From assembly GCF_001522545.3 (NCBI RefSeq), contig NC_031779.1, forward strand, positions 5,360,460-5,424,459: a DNA stretch of 64,000 bases, given 5' to 3'. How positions within the stretch are numbered: position 1 is the stretch's first letter; the number at the start of each line of letters is the position of its first letter. The stretch is from Parus major (lineage: Eukaryota; Chordata; Aves; Passeriformes; Paridae). The notes under the pieces were generated by a model that did not search any database, was not told the DNA's origin, and worked only from the letters and a program-made list of their open reading frames with translations. This document shows, piece by piece, positions 14,509 to 28,000 of this stretch. The position numbers and the translations under genes were made by a program.

Positions 14509-16050
14509 GAGAACAAACAAGTTTTCCCTCAGAGCAGCGGGCGAGCCCCAGCCTCTCTCAGGGCAGGGCTCTCGGGTGCCCCAAAGCCACGGCCTTTCCA
14601 GCCCTCCCGGCGCATTCGCGCTCTCCTCGGCAGAACTCTTCCATGCCGCCTCTTAAATCCCTTAAATCCCACTCCTACTGTGCTCGTTTGGTCACCTCCA
14701 GCACCACACGGCTCGCAACTGAATTTGCAACCGCGCCGGACCCTGAGCGGCGGCCGCATCTCAAGGTGAGCCCAAGCCAGCGCCGATGGAACGGGTGTCA
14801 GCGGCTGAGGCAACGCCAGAGGCTCATTTGTCATCCCAACTTTGACCCGACGCTGTTGATGAGAGCCAATCCACCTCGGCCAACTCTTCCAAGGGTGGAA
14901 GTGCCACCGCGCTGCTGCGGGGCCGGGGGACACGGCTCGGCCGATCTCGGAGCTCACCTGCCCGCCTGACGGCGGGGAGGGCGCCGAGGCCCGGAGTCGC
15001 CGCCCGCCTCCCACCTGTCGGGCGGCCGCGCATCCCTGAGGCGGCAGCGGCGGTCCCGCCCGCCCCCTNNNNNNNNNNNNNNNNNNNNNNNNNNNNNNNN
15101 NNNNNNNNNNNNNNNNNNNNNNNNNNNNNNNNNNNNNNNNNNNNNNNNNNNNNNNNNNNNNNNNNNNNNNNNNNNNNNNNNNNNNNNNNNNNNNNNNNNN
15201 NNNNNNNNNNNNNNNNNNNNNNNNNNNNNNNNNNNNNNNNNNNNNNNNNNNNNNNNNNNNNNNNNNNNNNNNNNNNNNNNNNNNNNNNNNNNNNNNNNNN
15301 NNNNNNNNNNNNNNNNNNNNNNNNNNNNNNNNNNNNNNNNNNNNNNNNNNNNNNNNNNNNNNNNNNNNNNNNNNNNNNNNNNNNNNNNNNNNNNNNNNNN
15401 NNNNNNNNNNNNNNNNNNNNNNNNNNNNNNNNNNNNNNNNNNNNNNNNNNNNNNNNNNNNNNNNNNNNNNNNNNNNNNNNNNNNNNNNNNNNNNNNNNNN
15501 NNNNNNNNNNNNNNNNNNNNNNNNNNNNNNNNNNNNNNNNNNNNNNNNNNNNNNNNNNNNNNNNNNNNNNNNNNNNNNNNNNNNNNNNNNNNNNNNNNNN
15601 NNNNNNNNNNNNNNNNNNNNNNNNNNNNNNNNNNNNNNNNNNNNNNNNNNNNNNNNNNNNNNNNNNNNNNNNNNNNNNNNNNNNNNNNNNNNNNNNNNNN
15701 NNNNNNNNNNNNNNNNNNNNNNNNNNNNNNNNNNNNNNNNNNNNNNNNNNNNNNNNNNNNNNNNNNNNNNNNNNNNNNNNNNNNNNNNNNNNNNNNNNCG
15801 GCCCTGCGGGCTCAGCGCCGTGTGCGAGGCGAGGGCTGGGCGAGGGGCCCGGCCCGAGGACCCCCAGCACCCGGACGGTGCCCGGGCAGCGCCCCGAGCC
15901 GGCCCCGCTCCTGCCGCCAGGGCCCTGAGGGCAAAATCGCTCCCACCTGGGCTTTGTGCAGCAGCGGCACCTGGCAGCCTCCCCCCTCGCTCTGCGTGCT
16001 CTCGTCCAGCGGCGGAGGAAGGGCATGGCTGGGTCTCAGCGCTGTGCAAA
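14500..16050. promoter_or_regulatory. CpG island with assembly gap, probable promoter and first exon
   Basis: GC- and CpG-rich sequence (for example GGCGGCCGCGCATCCCTGAG) stands out from AT-rich surroundings on both sides of a run of Ns. It contains GC-box-like CCCGCCCGCCCCCT next to the gap, a CCAAT at 14866-14870 and no obvious TATA box. Consensus donors occur on both strands: CTCAAG|GTGAGC on plus (exon end 14765), and CAG|GTGAGC (exon end 14958) and ACAG|GTGGGAG (exon end 15015) on minus. By human gene order recalled from memory, FAM189A1/ENTREP2 starts downstream of TJP1 in the same orientation and is a candidate. No recognisable coding sequence is visible, so the gene assignment is an inference. 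Confidence 0.6.
15069..15798. other. Assembly gap, 730 Ns
   Basis: A continuous run of N inside the CpG island. GC-rich promoters and first exons of birds are often lost in short-read assemblies, so the gap probably hides the core promoter and/or first coding exon. Long open frames spanning it (14529-16049 and 14824-16026 minus) are artefacts of translating Ns. Confidence 0.99.
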
Positions 16051-16059
16051 ATACATCTT

Positions 16060-19000
16060 AAACGTTTTTTTATTTTTTAGGTTTTTTTTTCCTCATAGCA
16101 AACCATAACGAAGTCTCAGGCACAGCATCCCCAGCAGCAGAAACGTATCAAGCTTCCAATTATAGAAACTTCCCAGCCGTGCTGCTGCTGGCAACAGGGT
16201 CTAGCATAGCAAGGCTGCCCACAGCACCTGAAGCCGCTTTTCTGCAGAACTGAAATCACACTGATTAGGTATCAACTGCAAACTACTTGGCCTACTCATG
16301 AAAAACACACAAACAGAACGCAAACCCCAGATAATCATCTCACTGTATTGCAGGATAGTTTAGGTAGTAAAACTATGCCAAGATTAACATGTTTGTAGTA
16401 CCATAATCTGCTAAAACATTATTTTTTAAATACAGGAATTGGTACATGTAGTCTACATATCTGTAATTCTGTGACAATCATATAAAAAAAACCCAACCTG
16501 AACATCACATGTACACCATGCTTAAATCTTTGTGTTTGAGGCCCTTTTCTTTCAAGAACTTTTCTTAGCATTAAATAGTTTCCTGAGGAGGTAGTAGTGA
16601 GGAAGTGTGCCTTGACAGGAAGGTGTCAGAGAATCGGTCCCCTCTTTTCATATAACATCCAGATGTTTTACTCTAACAGAAGAAAACAAAAAAGCTTGCT
16701 GCTTTCAGCCTAATTCACTGTCTGTGTCACAAAACATCACAGGATAACAGCTGCTGTCACCCCAACGTGGCTGAAATACTGCTCCAGCACATGTGCAAGC
16801 AATATTTTAATCAGAGACAAAAACACCTGACAAGACTCTCACTGAAAAAACAGCTGTTTTGCTAGAAGTTTTTAGTCAAATGCAGAATTGTATTACATTA
16901 ACATTGCTCATAATCAAAAGAAGAGTTTGCTTACAATGACATAGTTAGACTGGACCTGATAACAAATGTGAGGCAGCTAGAAATAACACACCACTACACA
17001 TTCCCAACTGATATTCCCAAACTGACTGCTGGCACAGGTGTGCTACCTGCCATCTCAAAGCCCAGGCAGAACAGATAAATGAAGGCAGGTGGGAATATAT
17101 GGTTACAGTTCACACTGAATTTTTGCTTATACCAGTTCACACTAAAACTAACTTCCTTAACTTGTATTTATTTAAGTAGTACTATTTGCTGTCTAGTACT
17201 GGAAATATTACTTCAAAATACCCCTTTCAAAGTCAAGGAAGAGTCTGTGTTCCAATGTTCCAACAAATAGAGTGGAAGGTTCTAGCAAAAAGAAACAAAA
17301 CCAAAGCCAGATGCAAACTGAACCTGTGCAGTCTCCATGATTAAGTAGCTCATTCTCCAACAAGGCAGAAATGCTTTAGGTTATTCAACAGCAGGACAAT
17401 TAGAAACCTTAATAAATGCATTTAAAACTCTATCTGGGTGCTCTCATTCAGGAACAAGATGGCCCTAGGGCTTGCAGAAATTAGGACACATTACACTGGG
17501 GTGTGAATTTACATCTCACTAACTCCCTGTGCTGATATTATTGTATGCATTACATGCAAAGTAATTTACCTTCATTTCCAAAGACTTTCTAGCTTGTATG
17601 TAAAAAAAAAAATAAAAAAATTTTCAATAATCCATGTTTGTGGGTAACCCAGAAAAGAATCTGGCACTGCAAATCCACATGCTCATCTGCTGTCCATGAA
17701 CTTCATGTGTGGGTAAGCTCTCAGGTAATCAGTACTCCCACCACTTCCAATATGGCTTTCCAAGGCTGCCAGAAAACAATTATTTTGGCTTCCAGTAGGA
17801 ATTCACAGGACTTTAGATCACATTTTGTCACTTCAATATTTGTAAGCATTTAGATGTAGACAGATAGTGTTCAAGATCTGAATTAGCTCTAGATACACTT
17901 CTTAGTTTTCTCTGAAGAGTCTTAGTTGCTGGATTTGTTTGAGAAGTATTTGAGAGCAATTTGGGAAGAAGTATTGTCCCTAATTTAAAGTTATTTTGCT
18001 GGAGAGATCTTTCACAATACTTCCATTGGAATTTTTCAATGCCAGACCACTGAGTGTAACTGTAAGTGGGATATGGTACTGAAATTTCTTCCAGAACTGT
18101 GGCCACAAAACCTTTGGAATAGCCGTGTCTCTATGGGAACACTATAAACTACTAATTTTTAATTTAGCAAATAACTTATTTCCCAAAGGCAGCAAGAAGG
18201 GCATTACATATCAGACCTTATTATTAGCCTGCTAAAACCCATCAAAACTCAGCAGCCAGTATGATAATGATACCACTTCTACAGTAACTGCGGCAGTACT
18301 GTCAGCCTTTACTGGCTCCCACCAGTTCAGAAAGCAGCTTCATACTCAGGACTGTATTAGTGGGTAGAAGTTTGTATTTATTCTACCTCACTTTATACTC
18401 AAGTGAATTTCATGCATCTGTCTCTTCAACTGTTACTTGAAATGAAGAAAATGGCATTTTCAAGTATGACAGAACTGGAAAAGGAGCAAAGAGACGTAAA
18501 TTCACAGTTACAGTAAAGTGTCTCTTGCCATTACTAAGGTGCCCTACAGGCTATGGATATTGAAAGCATGTCCAAGGGCCCTGCCACTGCCACTTACATC
18601 CAGCATGGCTCAAATCTGCATGCCTTCAGGAGCTCATTATTTGAAGCAGCCCCTCTCTATGTATGCAGCTTTAAGGACTTAACAAACCAGGCTGTCCCAC
18701 ACAATGTACATCCTAAATATGCAGTGGAAATTGGTCAAATGTGATAACAGTCCTGAAAAATAAAATGTAAAGTTTATCTACACATACACACAAAATGAGA
18801 AAACTCCACAAAACTTATCTTCTTCCATATGCAACCTTCATCATTCATTTTGATATCTTGACTTTAAATAGATTTATTAGTCTAATATTTAACAAGTCAT
18901 TCCTCAGCCATTCAGATGTCGTTGCATCCCTATAACACCGGCAGTAGTAATTCCACTTCCTTTGTCTTGCTCATTGATTCCTCAAAGGGAATCAAGTATC

Positions 19001-22000
19001 CAGACCACAACATCAGGATAAGTTCAATTGAAGCATATAATAATTTCTTGGCACGTATATAAAGAAATTAATTCTCTTTTTCCGTGGCTTCACTTTGCCC
19101 TGTTCTAAAAATAACTTGTAAGGCACTCCAAAGTACTTTATCTCAGTTTACCACAAACCATCCCCAGTATATCTAATTTTTACAGAAGTAATAAAATTTG
19201 TTTACAGATATAATTACCTAAATATAAAGTCTGTATCATTGGCAGAACTGAAGAGCAAGTTATTCTCACATGCCAACTTCTAAGCATATAAGGATATTTG
19301 ATTCCAAAAGCAACAGAAGCTGGTATTTCAGTACATTTAAAAAGAAATTTACATTTTCTCACACTTGACAGTCAATCTTCCTTAAGTTTATCTTCCAAAA
19401 AATTGTACTGGGCAGGGACAGAAAGGAGCTCAAGACAGAAAATAATAAAGATTTTTTTATCTATATGCCACATCCAATTGTAATCAACATCTTGCAGGAA
19501 GTATCCTGCTTTACTAGCCTTAGGCTTTGAAAATATAAAAAAACCCCCATAGTTGCAGATACCAAAATGTGTGAAAGACAACAAGACAATACATGCCAGT
19601 GCCCACCAGTATAAGAAGGGATCATAAAGTTAAATCTGTAGACTTAAAACATTATGGTGGCACTGCTATCTTTGGTATTATTTTGCTTCCTGATGACTCA
19701 ACGATTTTCTTAAAATAGGATAACTGCCTCTGACAGTTTTGTAGCTAATCAATGAACCTCAAAAATAAAAATCCTCTTTCCACCTCCCTACTTTTATACT
19801 AATAAAAGTATCCTCCGTGTTTTCATTTGGTAAATCAGATGTACTATGACACTCCCAATCCCATCTTTGACAGCAATTTTTCTGTGGAAGTGAATGAAGA
19901 GCTCACAAAGCACACCAATTCTGTGTACAAAAATATTATGAATAAAAACTTGAAAAATTAATGTAAAGATCAGCAGAGTTTGACTAAGCCCTGCTTCTGT
20001 GCTTAAGGCACCTTAGTGCCTATTTATGAAAGCTTTTAAAAGTATGTATTAAAAACGAGCATCTACCTCACAATCATCAGGAGCCCTGTAAAGAATCAAT
20101 GCCTGGTTCAAAATAAGGGGAATGGTCACATCACCCCTGTAGGCTGCAAAACACTATCCATGGTGGGGTGATTGTGCACAGAGGAAACTTTCTCCCACTT
20201 TTCTCTTTAAGGACTCAGAGTTTTGTGTGGATCCCTGAATATCTCAGCTTTGCTGCAACATCTGCTACCTATGAATTGCTCTGTTACCCCAACCAGTCAT
20301 CGACCCAAAGGAGACAAAGAAAAGTACCTGCCATTACTTTACAGCCATTATTGTGGTTCCTCATGTTTTTACATAGAGCATAACCACAGATAACTTAGTT
20401 TCACAAAAATAGCATCCTTTAACAACATGATCTAAGCATATATAAAATCATAGGATCTACTTCTGTATGTAAGCTAAAAGGGTTTTAAACAAGAAAGCTT
20501 TGCAGATAAAATAATGAAATAAACCTCAATTTTCATGCTTTAATCTGAAAATAGTGTGTGCCTGCTCTTCAGAAATACCTACCTCAGAATGACTTCTTCC
20601 ACATGAGTGTCCTGGAGTGCTACAGACACCACTGAAATCAGGCTAATTGCTCTGCATTTTATGGCTGCTTAAAAGTTCACATTGGGTATATGTGATTGGA
20701 TCTGAAAAGCAGATTGCCCTGTGGTTTTACAAAAGGCAAGCTAGAACCCAGATTTTTTAAAATGAGACAGATTTCTTTCCCAGATGATCACCCTTGGCCT
20801 GGCAGAAAATGTAATCCCTGCAAAAAAAACCCCAAAAAACATAAACCAAAGTACTTGGTATTTTCTGTCCAAGCCTTAGCAAAAATGAAACTATTTTAAT
20901 CAGGACTTCAGACTAAGAAATTAAAACATAGAAATATATATATCCAATATTATGCAAGAAGTTTTAGACAGCAGTTTTTTTGTGCATTAAATCATATCAC
21001 TTTTCTTCTGTAAAACTTTAAAATGTTCAACACTTCTGTACATAAAATAATAGTGATCAGATTTCTTATTGATCCCATTGCCAAGAATAACAAAAAAGTG
21101 GTAGAATTAGCCAGTTCATACTATCTTTTAAAATAACTAGACTTTACAAGGCCAGAAGCTACTAGATAAAATATTTTCTACTGTAGAAATTAAGTAGCTG
21201 AAATTCCCCAATAAAACTCAACAGAATCACTTTTAATAGTGCACAAAATCAACCTTTTAGCTAAACCACTAAAATCCAGATAAAATTTTAAATGAAGAAT
21301 CATTTTATGCATTCTCAAGTAGGTTTTTATTTTCTTTACTGAAGGATAAGTGAGTTACAGTTTAAAAATTTTAAGTCAAAGTTTTCTGAGAAAAGCACCT
21401 CTTCTTACATGATTCACAAAATAAAATTTTCAATAAATTAATTTGTTTGATTGACAGGCAAGTAATTTAAAGTATTTAGAATGAAAAAGAAAGATGTCCC
21501 TCCCTAAGTATCTTGCTGAGATTGTGGATATTCTAGTAAAGCACATAGAATCTACTTGTGGGATTCTACCTATTCTTCTTAGACATGAATGTATTTGTGA
21601 GAAGATAAAGGGGAAAAGCAAAAATATTTCCAATCCAAATTTCACCAAATAAAAACCATCAAAATATTTGGAAGAAAAACCTAGATAAACACACTTTCTA
21701 GGAAATAGCTTATTAAAAGCACACAGTCTTCCCAGTTGTCATCAGTAGATGGGAAAAGCTGTAAACATGAGGCAAAAGGATCTTCCCTGGAGAATCAGGA
21801 ATTGGTGTTTGGTGGCTGAGACATTCCAGTTTTCTGCAGAAGCACTGGGTAGGCATTTGAATAATTCAAAAGTAGCTTACCTGCTCTTAGCAATTTAGTT
21901 AAAACCTGATAGATGAACACAGCTTTTTTACTTTGTATAATTGAGGGGACTAGAAAGACCTATTCATCATGGAACTCAGGTGAGCCGAAGTTAAGGATTA

Positions 22001-25000
22001 TTAAAGAGACTCTGGTTCTTACATGAAATTATAATTCATATAGGGCATTTATTTTTTATGAAATTGCACCTGGGATTTATGAAATAAGTCTCCAACATAT
22101 TGGATAATTTTTTCAAGCTTTTGTTTTGTGAAATGCAGCTGCAAATCAGAAGGCAAAAATGGCTGGCTGGATGTATCTGAAACACATTCAAATTAATGGA
22201 AGGCATAGTTAAGTATTTTTTGCACTAACTGACCATGCATGATTAGATATGTGAACTGTAGCAGTTTTTCCAGGTGTAAAAGGATTCAACTGCATGCTAA
22301 CATACCAAAAGGACTGCATTGAGCAGAAACAACTCAAAGTGGTATCAGTTTGTCCCCTTGGTGGAACACTTCCATGGGTAAGCTGGAACAGCCCTCAAGG
22401 GCTTGTCCTTCCATGCCCAAAGGCCACAGGACCATCTTGCTCCACAGAACCATCCACCCACCCCCATCCAATCCTGCTGCACCCTGAAAGGTGTCTGTGA
22501 AACTCATCCCCTCCCCTGGCCACTAAATGACCTCAAGCAGAAGGAACTTTCTGGTGACACGCAAGCCCCTGCGCCACTTTGTCCCCTTGCTCCAGACAGG
22601 GAGACAGCAGGGCTGTACTGCAAGCAGAAACCTGCAGATAGAAGTATACTTGTATAATATATTGGGATAACAGTTTTAATCCATACCCTCTTCTCCAGTC
22701 TTGTATTTTCCACCAGCACAGCTGTATTTCTGCAGACATTTACAAATTCTCCTCACTTTCCTTTTTGGTTACCTAGCCTTCATAATCCTCTGCATTTCTC
22801 TAATCTTCCTAAATACCTCTAGCCTTCTCTAAGTAACTCCACATAGAGTTCTGTATTAGGTTTTCAGAGCAACAACATGCAGAGTAAAATGAGAAAAATG
22901 ACAATTCTCTAGCAATCTATACTTGCAGAGTATACTGGAAGTTTTATTAGGCTATTATAACCTTTCTGCTGTTTTTTTCTTTTTTTTCCTGGCCAAGTCC
23001 ATTTTGAAAGCAGAAGACTTGAGGAAAGAAAATGCTGCCATTCATTTATTTGAGCATCACCCACTACGGTAGCATCCATTTGTTTTAAATGCTGATGAAA
23101 TACAGAATGTATTTAGGATCAAACCCAAGTTAGCTGCCCCAAACTGAGCAAGGCTGAAAACCCACTGCCCTAAGGACAGTCAATCAGACACACAACATTC
23201 CCCTCTGCAGAATGGCACAGCCAAATCTGCTGCTGAGGATGACTAAGCATTGAAAAGTTTAGAGAATCAGATTTCATAGTCATTAACTAAACCCCTTGAA
23301 TCTCTTTTGAATTTTAGTTGTTAGACTTTTAAAAAAATTCGTACATTTTACAACACACCTGTGTTTAAGATTTATTTTTTAAGTCAAACTTACTGTCCAT
23401 CTCTGTCCAGGCATTGCAAATGAACTTTTTCTAACTTCAACACGCTGGCTGGAAAGAAGTGGATTTTTTTTTCTGAGGTAGAAGAGAATACAATTTCCTT
23501 AAAATAAATAAGTCTGAAGAGAAGCTATTTCTTCTGAAATGCATCACCCATGTAGAATATTACACCTGAAAAAAATTCTGAGGTATTTAGAGTTCTTAGG
23601 CATTATATGGACTCCTTTCTTGATAACAGAATGGCAGAAATATATATACATGTATTTACTATAAAAGAAACTAAGTTGAGACAGTTCTTACTGTACACTT
23701 TCAGAAAAAAACATCTTCAGGAAGCGATAACTTCTGCATAATTATTTATTATATATGTATGATTCAGGTACAATCAATATATGGAAAAGCCTTTATAAAT
23801 TTCTTATCGTGTGTACCAAGAATCTCGATCTTTATTGTTGTAAGTCTACATGGCTCATTTATGCACAAAACTATAATTTCCCTTTCAACATAGAAAAATA
23901 TGGAGCAAGTCAAGAAATTACATTTCTTCTGTGAAAAGCTACTCTTAACTGTCTACTTAAATCTGGATAAAAATGGAGTATTCCATTTTTGACAGTGTTC
24001 TGAAGGTTGGGTTTGCTTTTATTTAACAGCATGCAAAGCTTTCATTGCTCTTTAAAGTGCTTTTAAAATAGGGCATTCATTCAACATAGGTGGCACATCC
24101 TAAAACAGTTTTTATTTGGTCAGAAAGTACACAGCAAAGTTTCTATCAGAATTAAGACTCTTGTGTTAGAAGGTGCAAAAAAAAGATGGTGAGACCTATG
24201 ATTCAGCAGATCTCCAGTCCAGAGGGAACAGATCACCCCAAGGAGGATTCCTAAAATACACAGGGCTAGCTGTGGCCAAGGCAGTGGGACAGATACTGGC
24301 TGATTATTTATGCATTTAGAAGGTTCTACAAACAGTAAATCTTACCCATGCAAGTGACTGCACCCAGTGACACCTCTAGAAGATGGTTTCCTCAAAAGGA
24401 AAAGAAATATTTTCTATAATTTCCCATAGAGTGTTTCTTCTGAAAGACAGGCACTTGCTCTTTTTCAAGGAATACTGCCTGTGTATTTTCCAAAGCAGCT
24501 TACTGTTGGCCCGAGGGGAAATAAAACACATCCCTATGGAATATCAGTGCATAATGAGCAGTGTGCTTTTGTGGCTGCCTAGGGAACAGTGCTGGCAACA
24601 TCACTCACCACAGTGGCCTGAGGTCTGTGGAAATGACAGGTGGAATCAAAGTCTCTTTGGCTTTGGCAGTGCCGAGATGAGAAGGATTTGATGTGCTGAA
24701 GAATTGTATGCTGATGCCAATCTCTATTTTTCTAATATCTTAATTGTCATTTTTGGTAATAACTTAAATAACAAACAAACAAAAATCTTACACATCCCTC
24801 TTATATTATGGTGGTTGTCAGTGACTAATACAGGGAAATTTGGCAAAAACTATATAGTTGGAATGTAAACCAAAGATATAAAATGGTTTGGCAGTGAGAA
24901 AAATTCCCTGCAGGATTTATAATAAAAACAATAATACAAAAGCGATGAACAGAGAGGTGTACATACAGAAAAAGCAACTACTCTAACAGACTATTAGTTA

Positions 25001-28000
25001 CTATGACAAGTGTTTGAAAAACAGACTTATCTCAACTGCCAAAAATAATTAAGCAGATTGTCTCACTACCCTTCAAACAAAAGAATTAGTGAGAAATTTC
25101 ATTCAGGCTTTGTGCTTCTTTCTCTAAGAACCAGGAAAATTAACAAGGTCAGCTTGAGTACAGCTAGGATTACTCTTCAGCCTTTTATATTTTAGCACAA
25201 TCCTTAATACTTTTTTTTTTTTTTAAATCTCCCTCTTATTAAAGCATTTCTTCCCAAAGGGCTGTTTGATGGTTGCCAGCCTGTTCAGTGCCCTCTTGTT
25301 CACCCTGCAGCAAAAAGCATTGCTCCCCCTGGCACCACCAGAGCCAGGCCCAGAGTCACCCCTTGCTCAAACTGGTACCATTTCACACATAACTCCTGCA
25401 ATAAAGTGATGCTGCTGCTGAAAGGGCATCGGGGCCTGAGTCAGCAAGAGCAATTTGGAGGCAATTGCTCCATTACACAGAATATGAGAGAGCTGGATTA
25501 TTATTTCAAGCTATTCTCTGAGTATTTCAGGCCCCTGGGTAGGAGTCTATGTTGTACAGTGGAACTGAATAATTCAGAAGGGAGTCCCTTAGGAGAACAG
25601 ATGTTAGGTAAACACTTCAGGAAAAACCAAGTTTAGTAAAGGCCTTTAAATTATATTTTTCTTTCCCCACTGAAAGCCTAATTATCTCTTAGTAGTTCAG
25701 AAGATTTTGTTTCAACGTAACAACCACTTAATGCTCCCTGTTCTCCTCACATTTCTGCCTAAACAGTTTCTGAGTAGTATCACACAGTCTCTAATCATTA
25801 CAAAGGTGAAACGTTTCTGGCTTTGGGAAAGTAACTTTATAAGCTTCAAAAATTGAGAAACAATGGGGGGAAATCTGCTGTTCTGCTTGTATTCTTACCC
25901 TGATGAAGTCTTACAGCTATTCAGAGTTCTGAAGGCTACAGGTACCTCTCAATCCTTTTTCTTTAGTGATGCTCTGCTTTACCAGCTAAGGAGGTTGGTA
26001 CCTGTTGGAAAGTCATCCCTTTAATTCACACAGGACTTGCAGATACTGTCAATAAAGTTCATCCCTAGGCATTTTACTGCTCTGGGGCACCACACTTGGC
26101 ATCCTCAGAAAATTGTGTTTAATGTGCTTCCTGTCAGAGGAGGCTATGGCCATACTCAGTGTTTGTTTTTAAGAAAAGCATTACTGTAAGTGTTCTGCTG
26201 CTATTAAAGATAAGGAACATTTTTACTTTAAATGTAGAGGTAGAAGCTGATAAAATAACATATTGTTCACATAAGGCAAGACTGAAATAAAACCATTCTG
26301 GCATATAAATATTAAATAATGTTTCCAATATGATCTGTGCAACTGAAAGACAATTACAGCTCCCCACTCCCTCCCCCAGATAAAGCTACTGGAACAATAT
26401 ATCATTTTTAATGAGATTTTATAACATTCTCTAATTTCTTCTACTTCTGTATATTACAAGCTACTTTGCTTTCTGCTGTGTGTGTATACAAATCTATTTT
26501 TTATATTTTCAGTTGATTGCTAGTAAGTATAGAATTACATATGTAGCCTAGACCACTGTGGAACTTGCTTAAAAGCTTCAGGTGTTACCCTGGAGGAAAG
26601 TAAACTCTAAATTAAACTAAAATCTATACTACACTTGTAAGAAGACAAAAATCATCCAAAACAGATACCTACTCTGTGTAACTCAGAACTTGGGTAAATT
26701 CCAGACCCTCCTTTTGGTTATCACAGCTCAAAGGGAAGGATGTCTGTCAGGGTACTCTCAAAGAGCCTACCACAGTATTTTTCCTTTAGAAACCCATTAA
26801 AACTGCTTCTTTGATCAAGTTCTCAGGAAACATTCTAATTTGAAGAACTAGAGAACTGTGACTTAACAAGTTTTGCACTCTTTTTAAGAATTTTTTCACC
26901 TTGCCCACCTCCTCTTGCTGTTTTCCTCTACGAAAATTCTTCTAACCTCATTCTTTCTTCTCTGCCTTGTATCAGCTCAATGATAAGTAGACTTAATAGG
27001 CCTTGCAAATCACAAATAGACAGGTGGTGCAGTGATGGACTTGCCATTAGCTGCATTAGCACAATGTGTTTGGGGCATTTCAGGAAGGTATAAGCACATT
27101 GAGCTATTACAGGCCATTTCAATAAATCACAGAGCATTTTATTTAATTAAGTCTGTTTTAATAGCAATATTAAAGATACAGATAGAAGTGTCATTAGTAA
27201 AGAACAAGTTTGATATACTAAAAAACCTGTTTTTTTTAATATTTTCTATCCCATAAAAATAACATTTTATGATCCAACAAGAGTAGGACTTGATTCTTTG
27301 ATTCACAATATAAAATGCTATGGTTGGTAGCCTTTACATTACTGGGCTCATGGTCTGACAGCTTCCATTTCCTCACCTGCTCTGATTCTTTTTCCAAATC
27401 TTAGGACATTACAACCATTGAGGAACAACAGCAATTAACACAGCACAGGCATCAGATGTTTCTGTGCAAGAGGAAATGCTGTAACTGAAGATAACAGATT
27501 TGAAGGAATGAGGATGATTTGGCTTTACCAAAATAGGGGTAGAGAAGAGGATACAGTGAATATTCAGAGCATTTATTATTGGTCAACAATGAGTATATGA
27601 CCTTCTTTGTATTTCTTTCAAATTTTTTACTTTTACTAGGAGGTAGTAAAACACTGCAATAGGCTCCCTGAAGAGGTGATCTCCATTCTGTAGCAGGAGA
27701 TGGACAGATCAATTTTTAAATTATTTGGGGAAAGATTACAAAGGACCAAGAAAAAATAGAGGTGAAGGATTCAAGCTGTTGTATGGAACAGGAAGAATTA
27801 TGAGGCTGAATCCAGAGCACATCTGCAGCCTTCATCTCAAGACACACAAAACAGGAGAGAAGCTGTCTCTCCACCACAGCCTGAGACCATGGCACTGGGA
27901 GCTGCCACCCAAGGCTCTGGGAAGGGTGGTGCTGGGAGCTTGGAAATGAGCCTGGATATTTAAACTCTGGAATTAAAAATACCCACAAATGAATAATACT

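Noticed and set aside
14529..16049. Open reading frames of 506 and 400 codons on the minus strand across the CpG island
   Set aside because: Most of each frame is the run of Ns; the flanks are GC-rich and stop-poor and give no recognisable protein.
27640..27720. Possible small CR1 fragment (AATAGGCTCCCTGAAGAGGT)
   Set aside because: Resembles the CR1 GGCTGCCCAGGGAGGTGG region only weakly, over less than 80 bp; not enough to call.
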